64,000 nucleotides of DNA from the NCBI RefSeq assembly GCF_900142185.1, contig NZ_FQZZ01000002.1:62001-126000 (forward strand), in the 5' to 3' direction. Below, piece after piece: positions 7,563-16,279 of the stretch. The stretch's first letter is position 1, and each line of letters begins with the position of its first letter. A model generated the notes under the pieces. That model saw nothing but the letters and a program-made list of their open reading frames with translations, was not told the origin of the DNA and made no database searches. The stretch comes from Lutimaribacter pacificus (GTDB taxonomy: Bacteria; Pseudomonadota; Alphaproteobacteria; Rhodobacterales; Rhodobacteraceae). Both the position numbers and the translations under genes were made by a program.

Positions 7563-8585
7563 CTACTGTTGTGCTTCTCGCGCGGCGTCCAGTTCTGTCA
7601 TGGCCTCGCCGATTTCTGTGCGTATCGTTGCAAAGTAGTTCTCTGCGCGACTGAGCGCCCCGGTGGATTGCTGCACATCCTCCAAGGTTAGACCCTGGAC
7701 GACGGCAAGGTTCTCTTCCAGCCATTGACGGTGCCTGCCTTGTGCGCGGCCCACACATCCCCAAGGTTGCATACCCGAAACCATGCTGCCGTAGGCTTCG
7801 CAGGCTGCGTTCAGTTCCTCATGGAGATCGGGCAATTCGGAAGCCAGCCTTTGTCCTTCAGCTTTTGCGTTATCCAGACGGAGCACCAGTTCTGCGTTCT
7901 GAGCTTCTGCTTCCGCGAGGGCTGCGGTCAATTCAGACCGTGCGTTGTCCAACACGTTTTGCGCCTCGGAAATAGCTTCGACCAACCTCTCCCCAGGGCG
8001 TATGCCGAAACGTGCTGTGCCGTCAGGGTCATCCAGTGCCACCAGGGTGTCCTCACCTTGCGAGATCAGGCGTTCGGCGCGGCCGCTGTCACACAGTCGG
8101 GGCTGACGTGCACGGAGGCGCAACCCTTGGGATTCCGCTTCATTCTGAACCGCCTCAATCGCTTCACAGATTTCCGCGAAGTCAGATACTAGGCCCCGCG
8201 CCTTGGCGAGGTCTGACCGCAGGGCCTCTGCCTCATCCATAGTTGCATTGGCTTTCAGCACAGTCGCGATTTCAAGCGCTTGGATCGCGGTCGCGGGGCG
8301 TTCGAGGTCGCGCATCATCAGGGTGGGGTGTTCGGACAAAAGGCGTTCGAAACGCGCTCTGCAATCGGCCTGCATGATGGTCAGCAATTCAGCGGGCACA
8401 TCGTCCCGGTCATCCAGACGGCCGGATACCGCATCAAGGCATTCCAGCTTCCACGCAGGCACACTTGCCGCTTCAGGATCGTTGCCAGTGAGAAAACCCC
8501 GGAGAGCGTCCTCTGAAGTATCGGCAACTGTCATCGACGGGAGCGACAATAATAAAATAAGGCAAAAGCGCGGGAGAGTTTGCAT
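7563..8585 (-). CDS. Secreted coiled-coil protein of unknown function
   Basis: 340 residues from the ATG at 8585; a TTG five codons upstream is a weaker alternative. The N-terminus MQTLPRFCLILLLSLPSMTVA is a clear signal peptide, so the protein is probably periplasmic. The mature part is almost entirely helical, with long heptad stretches in residues 130-250 and four scattered cysteines (ECLDA, ADCRA, EICEA, RLCDS) plus two near ACEAYG and WGCVG. It converges on the membrane coiled-coil gene with only 5 bp between stops. No known family recognised. Confidence 0.55.
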   Translation of the reverse strand: MQTLPRFCLILLLSLPSMTVADTSEDALRGFLTGNDPEAASVPAWKLECLDAVSGRLDDRDDVPAELLTIMQADCRARFERLLSEHPTLMMRDLERPATAIQALEIATVLKANATMDEAEALRSDLAKARGLVSDFAEICEAIEAVQNEAESQGLRLRARQPRLCDSGRAERLISQGEDTLVALDDPDGTARFGIRPGERLVEAISEAQNVLDNARSELTAALAEAEAQNAELVLRLDNAKAEGQRLASELPDLHEELNAACEAYGSMVSGMQPWGCVGRAQGRHRQWLEENLAVVQGLTLEDVQQSTGALSRAENYFATIRTEIGEAMTELDAAREAQQ

Positions 8586-8679
8586 ACCGGATACCTGCAA
8601 CCAGAACGGGATTCTGCGCTTTTGTCGACGATCTTTGCCTAAGCTGCAAGTGATGTGTGAAACAGTTTTCAGAGATACC

Positions 8680-8925
8680 TCAGCCAGTTAACTCTTCTTC
8701 GATTGCTAAAACAAAATCGCTCATCCTGATCCCGAGGCCATCGCACAACCCGCGCAGCGTCGAAAGGCTCGGCTGATGCCGACAGCTTTCCAGCAGCGAG
8801 ATGTAACGCATGCTTTTGCCCGCCCGGTGGGCCAGTTCTTCCTGAGATAGGCCCGCGCGTTGTCGCTCACGTCGAAGCACCGTCGCGAAGGCGGTCAACA
8901 GGTCTTTGTCTGTTTTTTCGCTCAT
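8680..8925 (-). CDS. XRE-family helix-turn-helix regulator
   Basis: 81 residues, essentially one HTH_3 domain: FATVLRRERQRAGLSQEELAHRAGKSMRYISLLESCRHQPSLSTLRGLCDGLGI. It is divergent from the ParA-like gene, with repeated A+T-rich motifs between them that are the likely operator. It probably controls the ParA gene and itself. It could be a phage-type repressor or the antitoxin of a lost pair; no toxin-like partner adjoins. Confidence 0.8.
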   Translation of the reverse strand: MSEKTDKDLLTAFATVLRRERQRAGLSQEELAHRAGKSMRYISLLESCRHQPSLSTLRGLCDGLGIRMSDFVLAIEEELTG

Positions 8926-8955
8926 TGCCCGAAGAGCGGGCAGAACGGCAATTGC

Positions 8956-8990
8956 TTCTATGAAGTATTCTATGAATAATGAAGTATACT
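8956..8990. promoter_or_regulatory. Divergent promoter/operator with direct repeats
   Basis: TTCTATGAA occurs at 8956 and again at 8968 (12-bp period); ATGAAGTAT occurs at 8960 and 8979; TATACT at 8985-8990 is a good -10 for the rightward gene. The cluster lies between the divergent XRE regulator and the ParA-like gene and is the natural place for regulator binding. Confidence 0.5.
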
Positions 8991-9013
8991 GTGAGTTTCT
9001 CGGAGGTTAGGCC

Positions 9014-9820
9014 ATGCAAATCATCACCATCTTCAACCCGAAGGGCGGCACGGGAAAGACCACGGTCGTCATGACGATTGCCTCGGGCCTGATCGAAGCC
9101 GGGGAGCGTGTAGCGGTCCTCGATCTTTCGCAGCCCAGAGAATCCAGCCTGGAAGGGTCGCGCTTCATAACCATGTGGGAAGATGCGATGGTCGAGACCG
9201 GCGTTGGCGCGGATCAGCTCGTCACGGCACCTGCCAAAGACGCGGCCGCGATGAACCGGGCGCTGGATGGCTTTGCCCGCCAAGGTTTCGATTACGTGCT
9301 GGTGGATACCGGCACCTATGTGGACCGTCGCACTATCGACGCGCTGGAACAGAGCAAGCTGGTGATCGCGCCGTTCCGGTTCGCCCAGGAAGCCGCGTGG
9401 GCAAGCCACTGGTTCGCCGAGAACAGCTTCGATCTTGCCCCGGTCTTCGGCCTTTCGACCGGTGCCGTCGATCTGGAAGAAGAGACGCTGGCCTGCGCGA
9501 CGTTTACCACCGGGCCTGTGCTGCGGAAGCGCCTGCCCGCTAGCTACCTGCTCGATACGCAGTTCAAGAGCGGGCATCTTTTCGCCCGGAAACGGCGCAA
9601 GGCGTTCGCGCCGGAAGATCGCTCGCCCAAAGCCCGTGCATACTGGTGGGGCGCCTATGCCGCCCGCGCGGAAGTCATGGCTTTGTGCCTTGAAATTATC
9701 GACATCCTGAAGGTCGGCACGCCGCGCGGCTATATCGTCAATCGACCGTTGGCGACCGGCGATGCCTTCGCCCATTTGCGCGGGCTGCTTGAGGCCGACG
9801 CAGAACTGTTCACCGGATAA
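9014..9820 (+). CDS. ParA/MinD-type partition ATPase
   Basis: 268 residues with the deviant Walker A motif KGGTGKTT at residues 10-17, an LDLSQP switch region near 36 and the Walker B-like YVLVDTG near 95. It is shorter than the RepA of repABC systems and lacks their N-terminal HTH, so it is an orphan ParA. These ATPases position DNA or protein cargo on the nucleoid. GGAGGTTAGGCC precedes the ATG. No obvious ParB follows; the next gene, 17 bp on, is a secreted protein. Confidence 0.82.
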   Translation: MQIITIFNPKGGTGKTTVVMTIASGLIEAGERVAVLDLSQPRESSLEGSRFITMWEDAMVETGVGADQLVTAPAKDAAAMNRALDGFARQGFDYVLVDTGTYVDRRTIDALEQSKLVIAPFRFAQEAAWASHWFAENSFDLAPVFGLSTGAVDLEEETLACATFTTGPVLRKRLPASYLLDTQFKSGHLFARKRRKAFAPEDRSPKARAYWWGAYAARAEVMALCLEIIDILKVGTPRGYIVNRPLATGDAFAHLRGLLEADAELFTG

Positions 9821-9837
9821 AGAGTGGAGTCTACCCA

Positions 9838-10692
9838 ATGAAACCGTTCCTGATTTCTGTCCTTTTCACCACGTTTCCCATCGCCGCTGTCGCCGAAGAT
9901 CAGCTCGTGCCGCTCGATACGATCCCGGAACGCCCGTATCCTTACGAGATTGTCGGCACGCAGCCCGGTGACGATCTTGAAGCGATCATGCAGGTCTTCA
10001 CCGAGCGAACGGGCGCGGAGCCGTATGGCGATACCGAGGTGATCCGCGTCCAGTCGCCCGAAGGCCGCGCCTTCGAGGTCCCCCTTGATGTCTGGCGCAA
10101 CATTGGCGGTCTGAGCAGGCAGGAGATCATCGGGAGGTCCAACCGGGACTACGAGGAGGCCTTCCGTGTCGAGATGGCAACGGACGCACTGAACGGCACG
10201 CCTGTGGTCATCAACCGGTCCATGCGCTTGCCCACAGGCGAGCTGCCTGAAGCCCTGGCCCTTCGCGCCCAGATCGAGGACACCTACGGCCCGCCCTCCA
10301 AGGTGGACATGAACGACCACGGTTCCATGACGATGGTCTACGCCTGGGGCGACGGCGGGTTCATCCCCGACCTTGACGCCCAGCCCGAACGCGAGATCAC
10401 CTACATGGATCGCGGTCGCGAACGCACCGAAACCTACCAGCCCTGTATCGGCAACCAGGCCTATAGCGGCAGTGTCGAATACCGCTTTCGGCATCCGAGA
10501 GAACGCGGGATCATGCCGGGTTGTGTGGCTGTCTTCCAGATCAGCCACACTGGCAAGCCCGGCCAGACCTCGATCTCCTTCAAGATCACGGATTATGAGC
10601 TGGCCCGCCTGAACACGGCCGAGACCGACCGCCAGATCGTCGAGGCCCTGACCGGCGAGCAGGACGTCGAGGCATCGGATATGGATTTGTGA
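9838..10692 (+). CDS. Periplasmic protein of unknown function on the element
   Basis: 284 residues with a short signal peptide (MKPFLISVLFTTFPIAAVAED). The mature protein has no repeats, membrane segment or catalytic motif I recognise; it contains two cysteines (TYQPCIG, MPGCVAVF) that may form a disulphide. It starts 17 bp after the ParA-like stop and is followed 69 bp later by a metallophosphoesterase, so the three probably form one transcript. I do not know its role. Confidence 0.6.
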   Translation: MKPFLISVLFTTFPIAAVAEDQLVPLDTIPERPYPYEIVGTQPGDDLEAIMQVFTERTGAEPYGDTEVIRVQSPEGRAFEVPLDVWRNIGGLSRQEIIGRSNRDYEEAFRVEMATDALNGTPVVINRSMRLPTGELPEALALRAQIEDTYGPPSKVDMNDHGSMTMVYAWGDGGFIPDLDAQPEREITYMDRGRERTETYQPCIGNQAYSGSVEYRFRHPRERGIMPGCVAVFQISHTGKPGQTSISFKITDYELARLNTAETDRQIVEALTGEQDVEASDMDL

Positions 10693-10761
10693 CGATACCT
10701 TTGCGATCTGCTAATGGTGTGCGTCCCCGGCCAGGCCGGGGGCAACGAAGGAATTTGGACA

Positions 10762-11328
10762 ATGGTGAACTGGTATACCGCCGACACCCATTTCGGACAC
10801 GAGAACATCATCCCGTTTTGCGGGCGGCCGTTTCGCCATGTCGGTCACATGGATTCCATGCTGATCGAGAACATGTGGAAGGTTGTGCAGCCGGATGATG
10901 ACCTCTGGATCATCGGCGATTTCGCGTTCGGCCCGAAGGCAAAAGACCCGGAGTATCTCGATATCCTGTTCGGCCAGCTTCCCGGTGCTCGCAAACATCT
11001 GATCGTGGGCAACCATGACCTGGCCCCGACGCTGGCCCTGCCCTGGGACAGCATCTCGCACCTGACCGAAGTCCGGGACGGGCCGGATGGCCTGCATCAC
11101 ACGCTCTGCCACTACCCGATGATCACCTGGAACGGCGCTCGCAAGGGGACGCTCCAGCTCTTTGGCCATGTGCACAACAACTGGCAGGGATCGCGGAATG
11201 CGGTGAACTTGGGCGTCGATCAATGGGATTTCATGCCGGTGTCGTTTCAGCAGGTGGCGCAGCGGGCGAAGCGGCTGCCGGTGAACCAGCATTGGGGGGA
11301 TGTGGAACGAGGGCGGGTGTTGATATGA
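10762..11328 (+). CDS. Small cytoplasmic metallophosphoesterase
   Basis: 188 residues from the ATG at 10762, preceded by AAGGAATT. The metal ligands are complete: ADTHFGHENI at 7-16, GDFAF near 52, GNHDL near 83, CHYPM near 117 and FGHVHN near 135. Single-domain phosphoesterases with this TADTHFGH start are common on alphaproteobacterial plasmids and islands. The substrate is unknown. In mobile contexts it could process nucleotides or nucleic-acid ends, which is a guess. Confidence 0.82.
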   Translation: MVNWYTADTHFGHENIIPFCGRPFRHVGHMDSMLIENMWKVVQPDDDLWIIGDFAFGPKAKDPEYLDILFGQLPGARKHLIVGNHDLAPTLALPWDSISHLTEVRDGPDGLHHTLCHYPMITWNGARKGTLQLFGHVHNNWQGSRNAVNLGVDQWDFMPVSFQQVAQRAKRLPVNQHWGDVERGRVLI

Positions 11329-11667
11329 CGCTGCCGGAAGATGAAAAGCCGGGTCGTTAACGCTTCGGAATACCGGGTTTAATCCAGCCTTCGTGCTGGA
11401 GGTTTGAGTATCGAACGGCGGGAAGCAGCCATTCGCTGCGGGTGCTGGAACGCTACGAAAGCGGACATTCTGCTGGGTTTCCTAGCCAGACAAGCTCCGA
11501 ATTTAGTTTCATCTTACCTGCTGCAGCAAGTTCTTCTGATGTGAAAACGGCACTGGCCATCTAGCGGTCCGCGCCCCAGATTACAGTGGTACTCTCTTCT
11601 TCCAGATACGAAGTCTAGGTGATAGGATCACGCAAATCCACAAAATCTAGAGAGTAAAGTAGAATCA
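11329..11667. other. Intergenic stretch without a gene
   Basis: 339 bp before the large NTPase gene. I see no reading frame with protein character. It becomes more A+T-rich toward the right, so the NTPase promoter probably lies in 11560-11660. It may also mark the junction between the element backbone and its cargo. Confidence 0.4.
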
Positions 11668-14600
11668 GTGGCCAGCTTCAAGTCCTTACTAAAGTATATC
11701 TGGTCATTCATCGCCGGGCCTGGAAACAGAGCATCACAGAAATCGCGCTATGTTGATCTCGCCCCGACAAGCGACGCTGATGAAGAGGGCGTTTATGCAA
11801 GAGCTCTGAGTTTCGCTACTAGTAATGCGAATGTCTTCAACATCGCGCTCACAGGCCCATACGGATCGGGCAAAAGCAGTGTCATCAAGTCCTTCTTGAA
11901 GCGATACCGCGGTAAGCATCTTTCCATTTCGCTAGCTTCATTTCTGCCAGATGCGGAAAGCGATCAGCCCGAAGTCAACCGACAACAAATAGAACGCAGC
12001 ATCTTGCAGCAGATGCTATACGGGCCCGACGCGGACAAACTGCCGTTGTCGCGCTTCAAGCGGATACAGAAGCCTAAAAGGATCGCACCTTTGATGTCTT
12101 TGCTGGCTTTGGTGGGATTTTTTTCGGCTTGGCACTTATTTCAAAACAGAGCGGAAATCGCATCCGGGGCATTCTTTACGCCGATTGGGTTAAAAAATTG
12201 GCTAAATTTTCTTACGTTCTTGATCGGCTTTCTCTTTTTGTGGCGTGTTCTGCACCAGCTCTACGTCAAGAGCTTGGGCGTATCGGTCAAGAGCATCTCA
12301 CTCAAAGATGTGGAGATGTCGACAAATGAAGCCGACAAAGAGTCGATACTCAATCGGCATTTGGATGAGATTATCTATTTTTTCCAATCCACGAAATACG
12401 ACCTAGTGATTATTGAAGACCTAGACCGCTTTGAAGAGCCGGCGATTTTTGTCACACTTCGAGAGATAAACGGATTAATCAATGCCAATAACCGTGTGAC
12501 GCGAAGAGTGCGTTTTCTCTACGCTTTGCGCGACGACATGTTCGTCAACAAAGACCGCACCAAGTTCTTCGAATTCATTGTTCCGGTGGTTCCAATCATC
12601 AATGCCTCAAACTCAATCGATAAGGTTCTTGTCGAGGGCAAACGACTCGAGCTGGATACAAGGCTTAACCCGCAGTTCTTGCGCGAAGTATCGCGCTATC
12701 TGAGCGACCTTAGACTGATCAAGAATATCTTCAACGAATATGCGATTTACATCGACAATCTGGAACAGGAAGAGAAAGGCGTTCTGGATCCCAACAAACT
12801 CGTGGCGGTTCTAATCTACAAGAATGTTATGCCGGACGATTTTGAGAGCCTACATCAACAGAAAGGCAAGATCGCGGCCATCTTGCAGCGCTACGACGAG
12901 TGTGTTGCCAGCATCGAGATGGACCACAAAGCTGCCATTCGCGAAATTGAAGCAGAGATCGCTGAAGCTGAAGAACAGCACCCTCGCGATTTGAAAGAAC
13001 TACGCAGAGTCTATGCGATGGCCATTTTAGATCGTCTGCAGAACAACCACTCAATTGTGCGTATTCGCAATGTCGATATTCAACCTCAAAAATTGACCGA
13101 TCACGAACTTCTCGAAGAAATTATTGAAACCTCAATTGTGCAACAACGCTCAATTCAAGGGCATCAAAGGGAACTGGACCTGTCCACACTGCAAAAGGAC
13201 GTTGATACCAGGCGTAGCTACAAAGAGCGCAAAGAATTGATCCAGCGCAAGTCTTCGGAGCATCGAGAAGGTGCTGCGCGCAGAATCCAAAAACAGAAAG
13301 ATCAGATAGCTTCGCTCCGTCGTTCAAAGTTCAGCACCATCATCCAAGCCTGTTCGGACAACCTAGAAGATGATCTGGCTGCCCTTGGTGAGAACAGAGA
13401 TTTGATCCAGTACCTGCTCTTTGAAGGGTTCTTGGACGATACCTACTATCAATACATTTCTCTTTTCCATTCTGGTCGCCTGTCGCCCAGCGACAATAAG
13501 TTTCTGATCCAAATCCGCGGCTTTAAAACACCTGACCCAGACTTCCAGATCGACAACCCGGCGGAAGTTGTTGCAGGCATGCGTGAGGAAGATTTTGAGC
13601 GTGGCTATGTCCTGAACCGGCACCTCATCGACCATATGCTGGAAAACGTATCAGAGCATAAGGGACGTCTTGAGCAAGCGATGAAATTTATCGCTCGCAA
13701 TTTTGAAGGATCTCAGGAGTTCTTCGAGAGCTTTTACACAAATGGGCGGCAGATATCACAGCTTATGAATGAGCTCGCGAAGCATTCACCTGGCGTGGCA
13801 GACTTAGCGGTGAAAGCGCCGAATGCTCCTTACCACATTGCTCACTTGGTCAATTTCCTACCTCCGAAGATGCTGACGGACACAATAAATCGCACAGGGA
13901 CTGTGTCGGGATACCTCAATGAAGGCCTGGTGGATGTCCTGAACACGGGAATTGATCTTGAACTAGGTCGTCTAGAGGCACTTGGTGTTCAAGTCGTAAG
14001 CCTAGCTGATATTGCCGATCATCATGCTGCTGCGAAGTTCGTTGTTGAGAATGCCCTATATCGTATTTCATACGATAACATTCGCCATGTCATCGCATTA
14101 AGTGCTGATGCGACGACATTGGCCGGTCTTGAGACCCACAATTTTTCAACCATACGCGAACTTGGTCCACAACACCTTCAAGACCATATTGAGCAGAACT
14201 TTGGCACCTACCTAACGGATGTTGTGCTGCCGCTAGAAGAGAATACGCATGAGAGCAAAGACGCAATCGTACTCGTACTCAAACGCGACGATGTAGACGA
14301 AAGTGTTTTGACCGAATTTCTTGTGAAGCAAGACGCGGTTTTTGAGAGTTTGGACGAGGTGCCAACCCGGTTCTACTCCACACTCATCGAGCACAATATG
14401 GTCGAACCGAAATGGGAGAACTTGATACGCTACACGAGTCTTGAAAAATACAGCGGCGATCTCCTGACTGCCTTTATGCAGGATGGTAGCAACAAACAGG
14501 CCCTACTGGCGGATCACTATGAAAACAATAAGGATAGCCTAGCGCTCAGCCGCTTCATTCTCAAAAATGAAGAATTCTCAGATGCTGAGCTACGGGACTA

Positions 14601-15261
14601 CTTGAATATCGTTCCCGTGACATTCACGAATTTTCCTGAGAAAGAAAACGCCTCTAGACGCCAGATTTTGGTCGAAGAGGGTGTGATTGGCTTCAACGAC
14701 GATACGTTCGGCGCGGCATCAAAAGAAGACGAGCTACTGATCGCGCTGCTGGTTCAGCATATCGGCGCGTTTCTTGAGAAGAAGTCCGACTATCTTGTTG
14801 AAGATCGAATTTTGGCCGCGCTGCTTGAAGAGGAGATATCCGAAGCGCAGAAGCTTGAAATTGCCCGTGGCATTAATGCGAGCACTGTAGCGACCGATCC
14901 TCAAATCGCTGCTATCGTCGGGCCGGTGCTTGATCGTTCTGACGTCGCGTTCAAGGATTTCGACTTTGAGTACATAAAATCAGTCATCATAAACTCCTCT
15001 CCCACGAGAGTTAAAATTTCTTTGCTGAACAAATGCCAGAGCTTTATGAGCGAAGACCAAGTCAGGCTGGTCATTGCGGGCTTGCCTGCGCCGTACTCAA
15101 CGATTGCCGAATTTTGGGTTTATCCGAGAATTAAGAATACGGAACAAAACCAAGTGTTGGCAGAGTGGCTCGAAGAACGAGGAATCATCTCGTCATGGAG
15201 CAAAACACTTCTTGGCGATATCCGCATCAACACTTTCAGGCGGGCCCGCGGCGAAAGCTGA
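11668..15261 (+). CDS. Large membrane-inserted P-loop NTPase, KAP/YobI-like
   Basis: 1197 residues from a GTG. The Walker A is GPYGSGKSS at 63-71 and the Walker B region DLVIIEDLDRFE at 245-256. Two hydrophobic segments (about 140-158 and 179-197) lie between them, the arrangement known from KAP-type P-loop NTPases and seen in YobI-like ATPases. A charged coiled-coil-rich region (about 405-545) and a long helical C-terminal half of unknown fold follow. Such NTPases are suspected or shown in several cases to act in anti-phage or inter-genomic conflict. The gene is clearly more A+T-rich than flanking genes, a sign of separate acquisition. Function is not established. Confidence 0.72.
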   Translation: MASFKSLLKYIWSFIAGPGNRASQKSRYVDLAPTSDADEEGVYARALSFATSNANVFNIALTGPYGSGKSSVIKSFLKRYRGKHLSISLASFLPDAESDQPEVNRQQIERSILQQMLYGPDADKLPLSRFKRIQKPKRIAPLMSLLALVGFFSAWHLFQNRAEIASGAFFTPIGLKNWLNFLTFLIGFLFLWRVLHQLYVKSLGVSVKSISLKDVEMSTNEADKESILNRHLDEIIYFFQSTKYDLVIIEDLDRFEEPAIFVTLREINGLINANNRVTRRVRFLYALRDDMFVNKDRTKFFEFIVPVVPIINASNSIDKVLVEGKRLELDTRLNPQFLREVSRYLSDLRLIKNIFNEYAIYIDNLEQEEKGVLDPNKLVAVLIYKNVMPDDFESLHQQKGKIAAILQRYDECVASIEMDHKAAIREIEAEIAEAEEQHPRDLKELRRVYAMAILDRLQNNHSIVRIRNVDIQPQKLTDHELLEEIIETSIVQQRSIQGHQRELDLSTLQKDVDTRRSYKERKELIQRKSSEHREGAARRIQKQKDQIASLRRSKFSTIIQACSDNLEDDLAALGENRDLIQYLLFEGFLDDTYYQYISLFHSGRLSPSDNKFLIQIRGFKTPDPDFQIDNPAEVVAGMREEDFERGYVLNRHLIDHMLENVSEHKGRLEQAMKFIARNFEGSQEFFESFYTNGRQISQLMNELAKHSPGVADLAVKAPNAPYHIAHLVNFLPPKMLTDTINRTGTVSGYLNEGLVDVLNTGIDLELGRLEALGVQVVSLADIADHHAAAKFVVENALYRISYDNIRHVIALSADATTLAGLETHNFSTIRELGPQHLQDHIEQNFGTYLTDVVLPLEENTHESKDAIVLVLKRDDVDESVLTEFLVKQDAVFESLDEVPTRFYSTLIEHNMVEPKWENLIRYTSLEKYSGDLLTAFMQDGSNKQALLADHYENNKDSLALSRFILKNEEFSDAELRDYLNIVPVTFTNFPEKENASRRQILVEEGVIGFNDDTFGAASKEDELLIALLVQHIGAFLEKKSDYLVEDRILAALLEEEISEAQKLEIARGINASTVATDPQIAAIVGPVLDRSDVAFKDFDFEYIKSVIINSSPTRVKISLLNKCQSFMSEDQVRLVIAGLPAPYSTIAEFWVYPRIKNTEQNQVLAEWLEERGIISSWSKTLLGDIRINTFRRARGES

Positions 15262-15522
15262 GTTTGAGGCGAAGGGCTTCACAGATCACGGTTTGGACGT
15301 ATCGCGGTTTCATACAGCTCCCTTGGTAGACTCCATTTCAGCTAAGGGGTAGCGTCAAAGTAACACTCCCGGCACGGGATGGGCTCGCTACACTCGACTT
15401 CTCATGGTCATGGGTAAGTCAATACGACTCGCATCATGTTTTGCTCTTGCAGCGAAAGTCGGCAATGCGGACTGCGACCACGGCATCGAGGGACTGTGCC
15501 GGATGTCGGCTATGGGCCGCCA

Positions 15523-16116
15523 CTAGCGTGCGCCGAACTTGCCAAACATCGGGCGCGAACTTGTCCAAAGAGCATCCTCAAGGTCTTGGACAAGGGCAGT
15601 ATTTAATTCGCCGCGAACAACGGAGACCTCCACGCGTAGTCTATTTTCCGTATTGGGACACCATAGGTGCATCTTTAGTGCATATGTTCCTGCCGCGCAG
15701 TTGTTCAAATGCTGCGGAAGCCTGTCCCTAATTGTTCGTGAACTACCAACATAGACGGTTCTGCTTCCAGCCACTCCGTTGTTTCGAGCCAGCTTGACAC
15801 CGTCTGGTGGTACGTACTCTTCAAAAGCCAGTCTCAACCGGTTTGCGCCATCTTGGTCATTCACTGTGAGGCGGTAAATGGCCGCACAATCGATGTCCTC
15901 GCCGAGCAATGGTGTGATCCAATCCCGGATCTGAGCAGCGTTGACCCCCGCTCTAATCTGCTCGAATGAAAAGTCTCGCTGAAATACATCCGTGAGCTGT
16001 GCGTTATCGATAGCTGCAACTCGATTCCGAAGGTTTTGGCGAGCAAGATCCAACACTGCATTATTAATCAAACTGCCGATCTCCTCAGTAGTGTCTCGAT
16101 AGTATCGTCTAGCCAA
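15523..16116 (-). CDS. GIY-YIG-like nuclease domain protein
   Basis: About 197 residues. The C-terminal half fits the GIY-YIG fold: CAAIYRLTV supplies the first strand with its tyrosine, RTVYVGSS the second, IRDRLPQHL the helix arginine, and LVQDLEDALW the metal-binding glutamate, ending RPMFGKFGAR. The N-terminal 80 residues are helical and unfamiliar. The start is uncertain: no ATG exists, TTG at 16116 is used here, and the frame stays open about 16 codons further upstream with protein-like content. It converges on the membrane NTPase. A nuclease for invading DNA is one possibility; a homing-type enzyme is another. Confidence 0.62.
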   Translation of the reverse strand: MARRYYRDTTEEIGSLINNAVLDLARQNLRNRVAAIDNAQLTDVFQRDFSFEQIRAGVNAAQIRDWITPLLGEDIDCAAIYRLTVNDQDGANRLRLAFEEYVPPDGVKLARNNGVAGSRTVYVGSSRTIRDRLPQHLNNCAAGTYALKMHLWCPNTENRLRVEVSVVRGELNTALVQDLEDALWTSSRPMFGKFGAR

Positions 16117-16279
16117 TTCCGAGACGGAACACCAAGGCAGCCTTCGATTTGGTATCTTCTCTCAATGTCAGGAATGTGGGCTGCAACCGCAGCATCTCAA
16201 GATGCTTCCTGATGGCCGGTGTGGTCCGTCCCCGGTCTAGGCGGCGTCAGCCTACGAACTCGCAGGAAATCATTCGGAC

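Noticed and set aside
10727-10743. CCCCGGCC-A-GGCCGGGG hairpin before the phosphoesterase gene
   Set aside because: No T run and a too-tight loop for a clear terminator; probably chance in G+C-rich DNA.
15262-15522. Possible small gene between the NTPase and GIY-YIG-like genes
   Set aside because: Frames are short, lack ribosome sites and show no similarity to known proteins.
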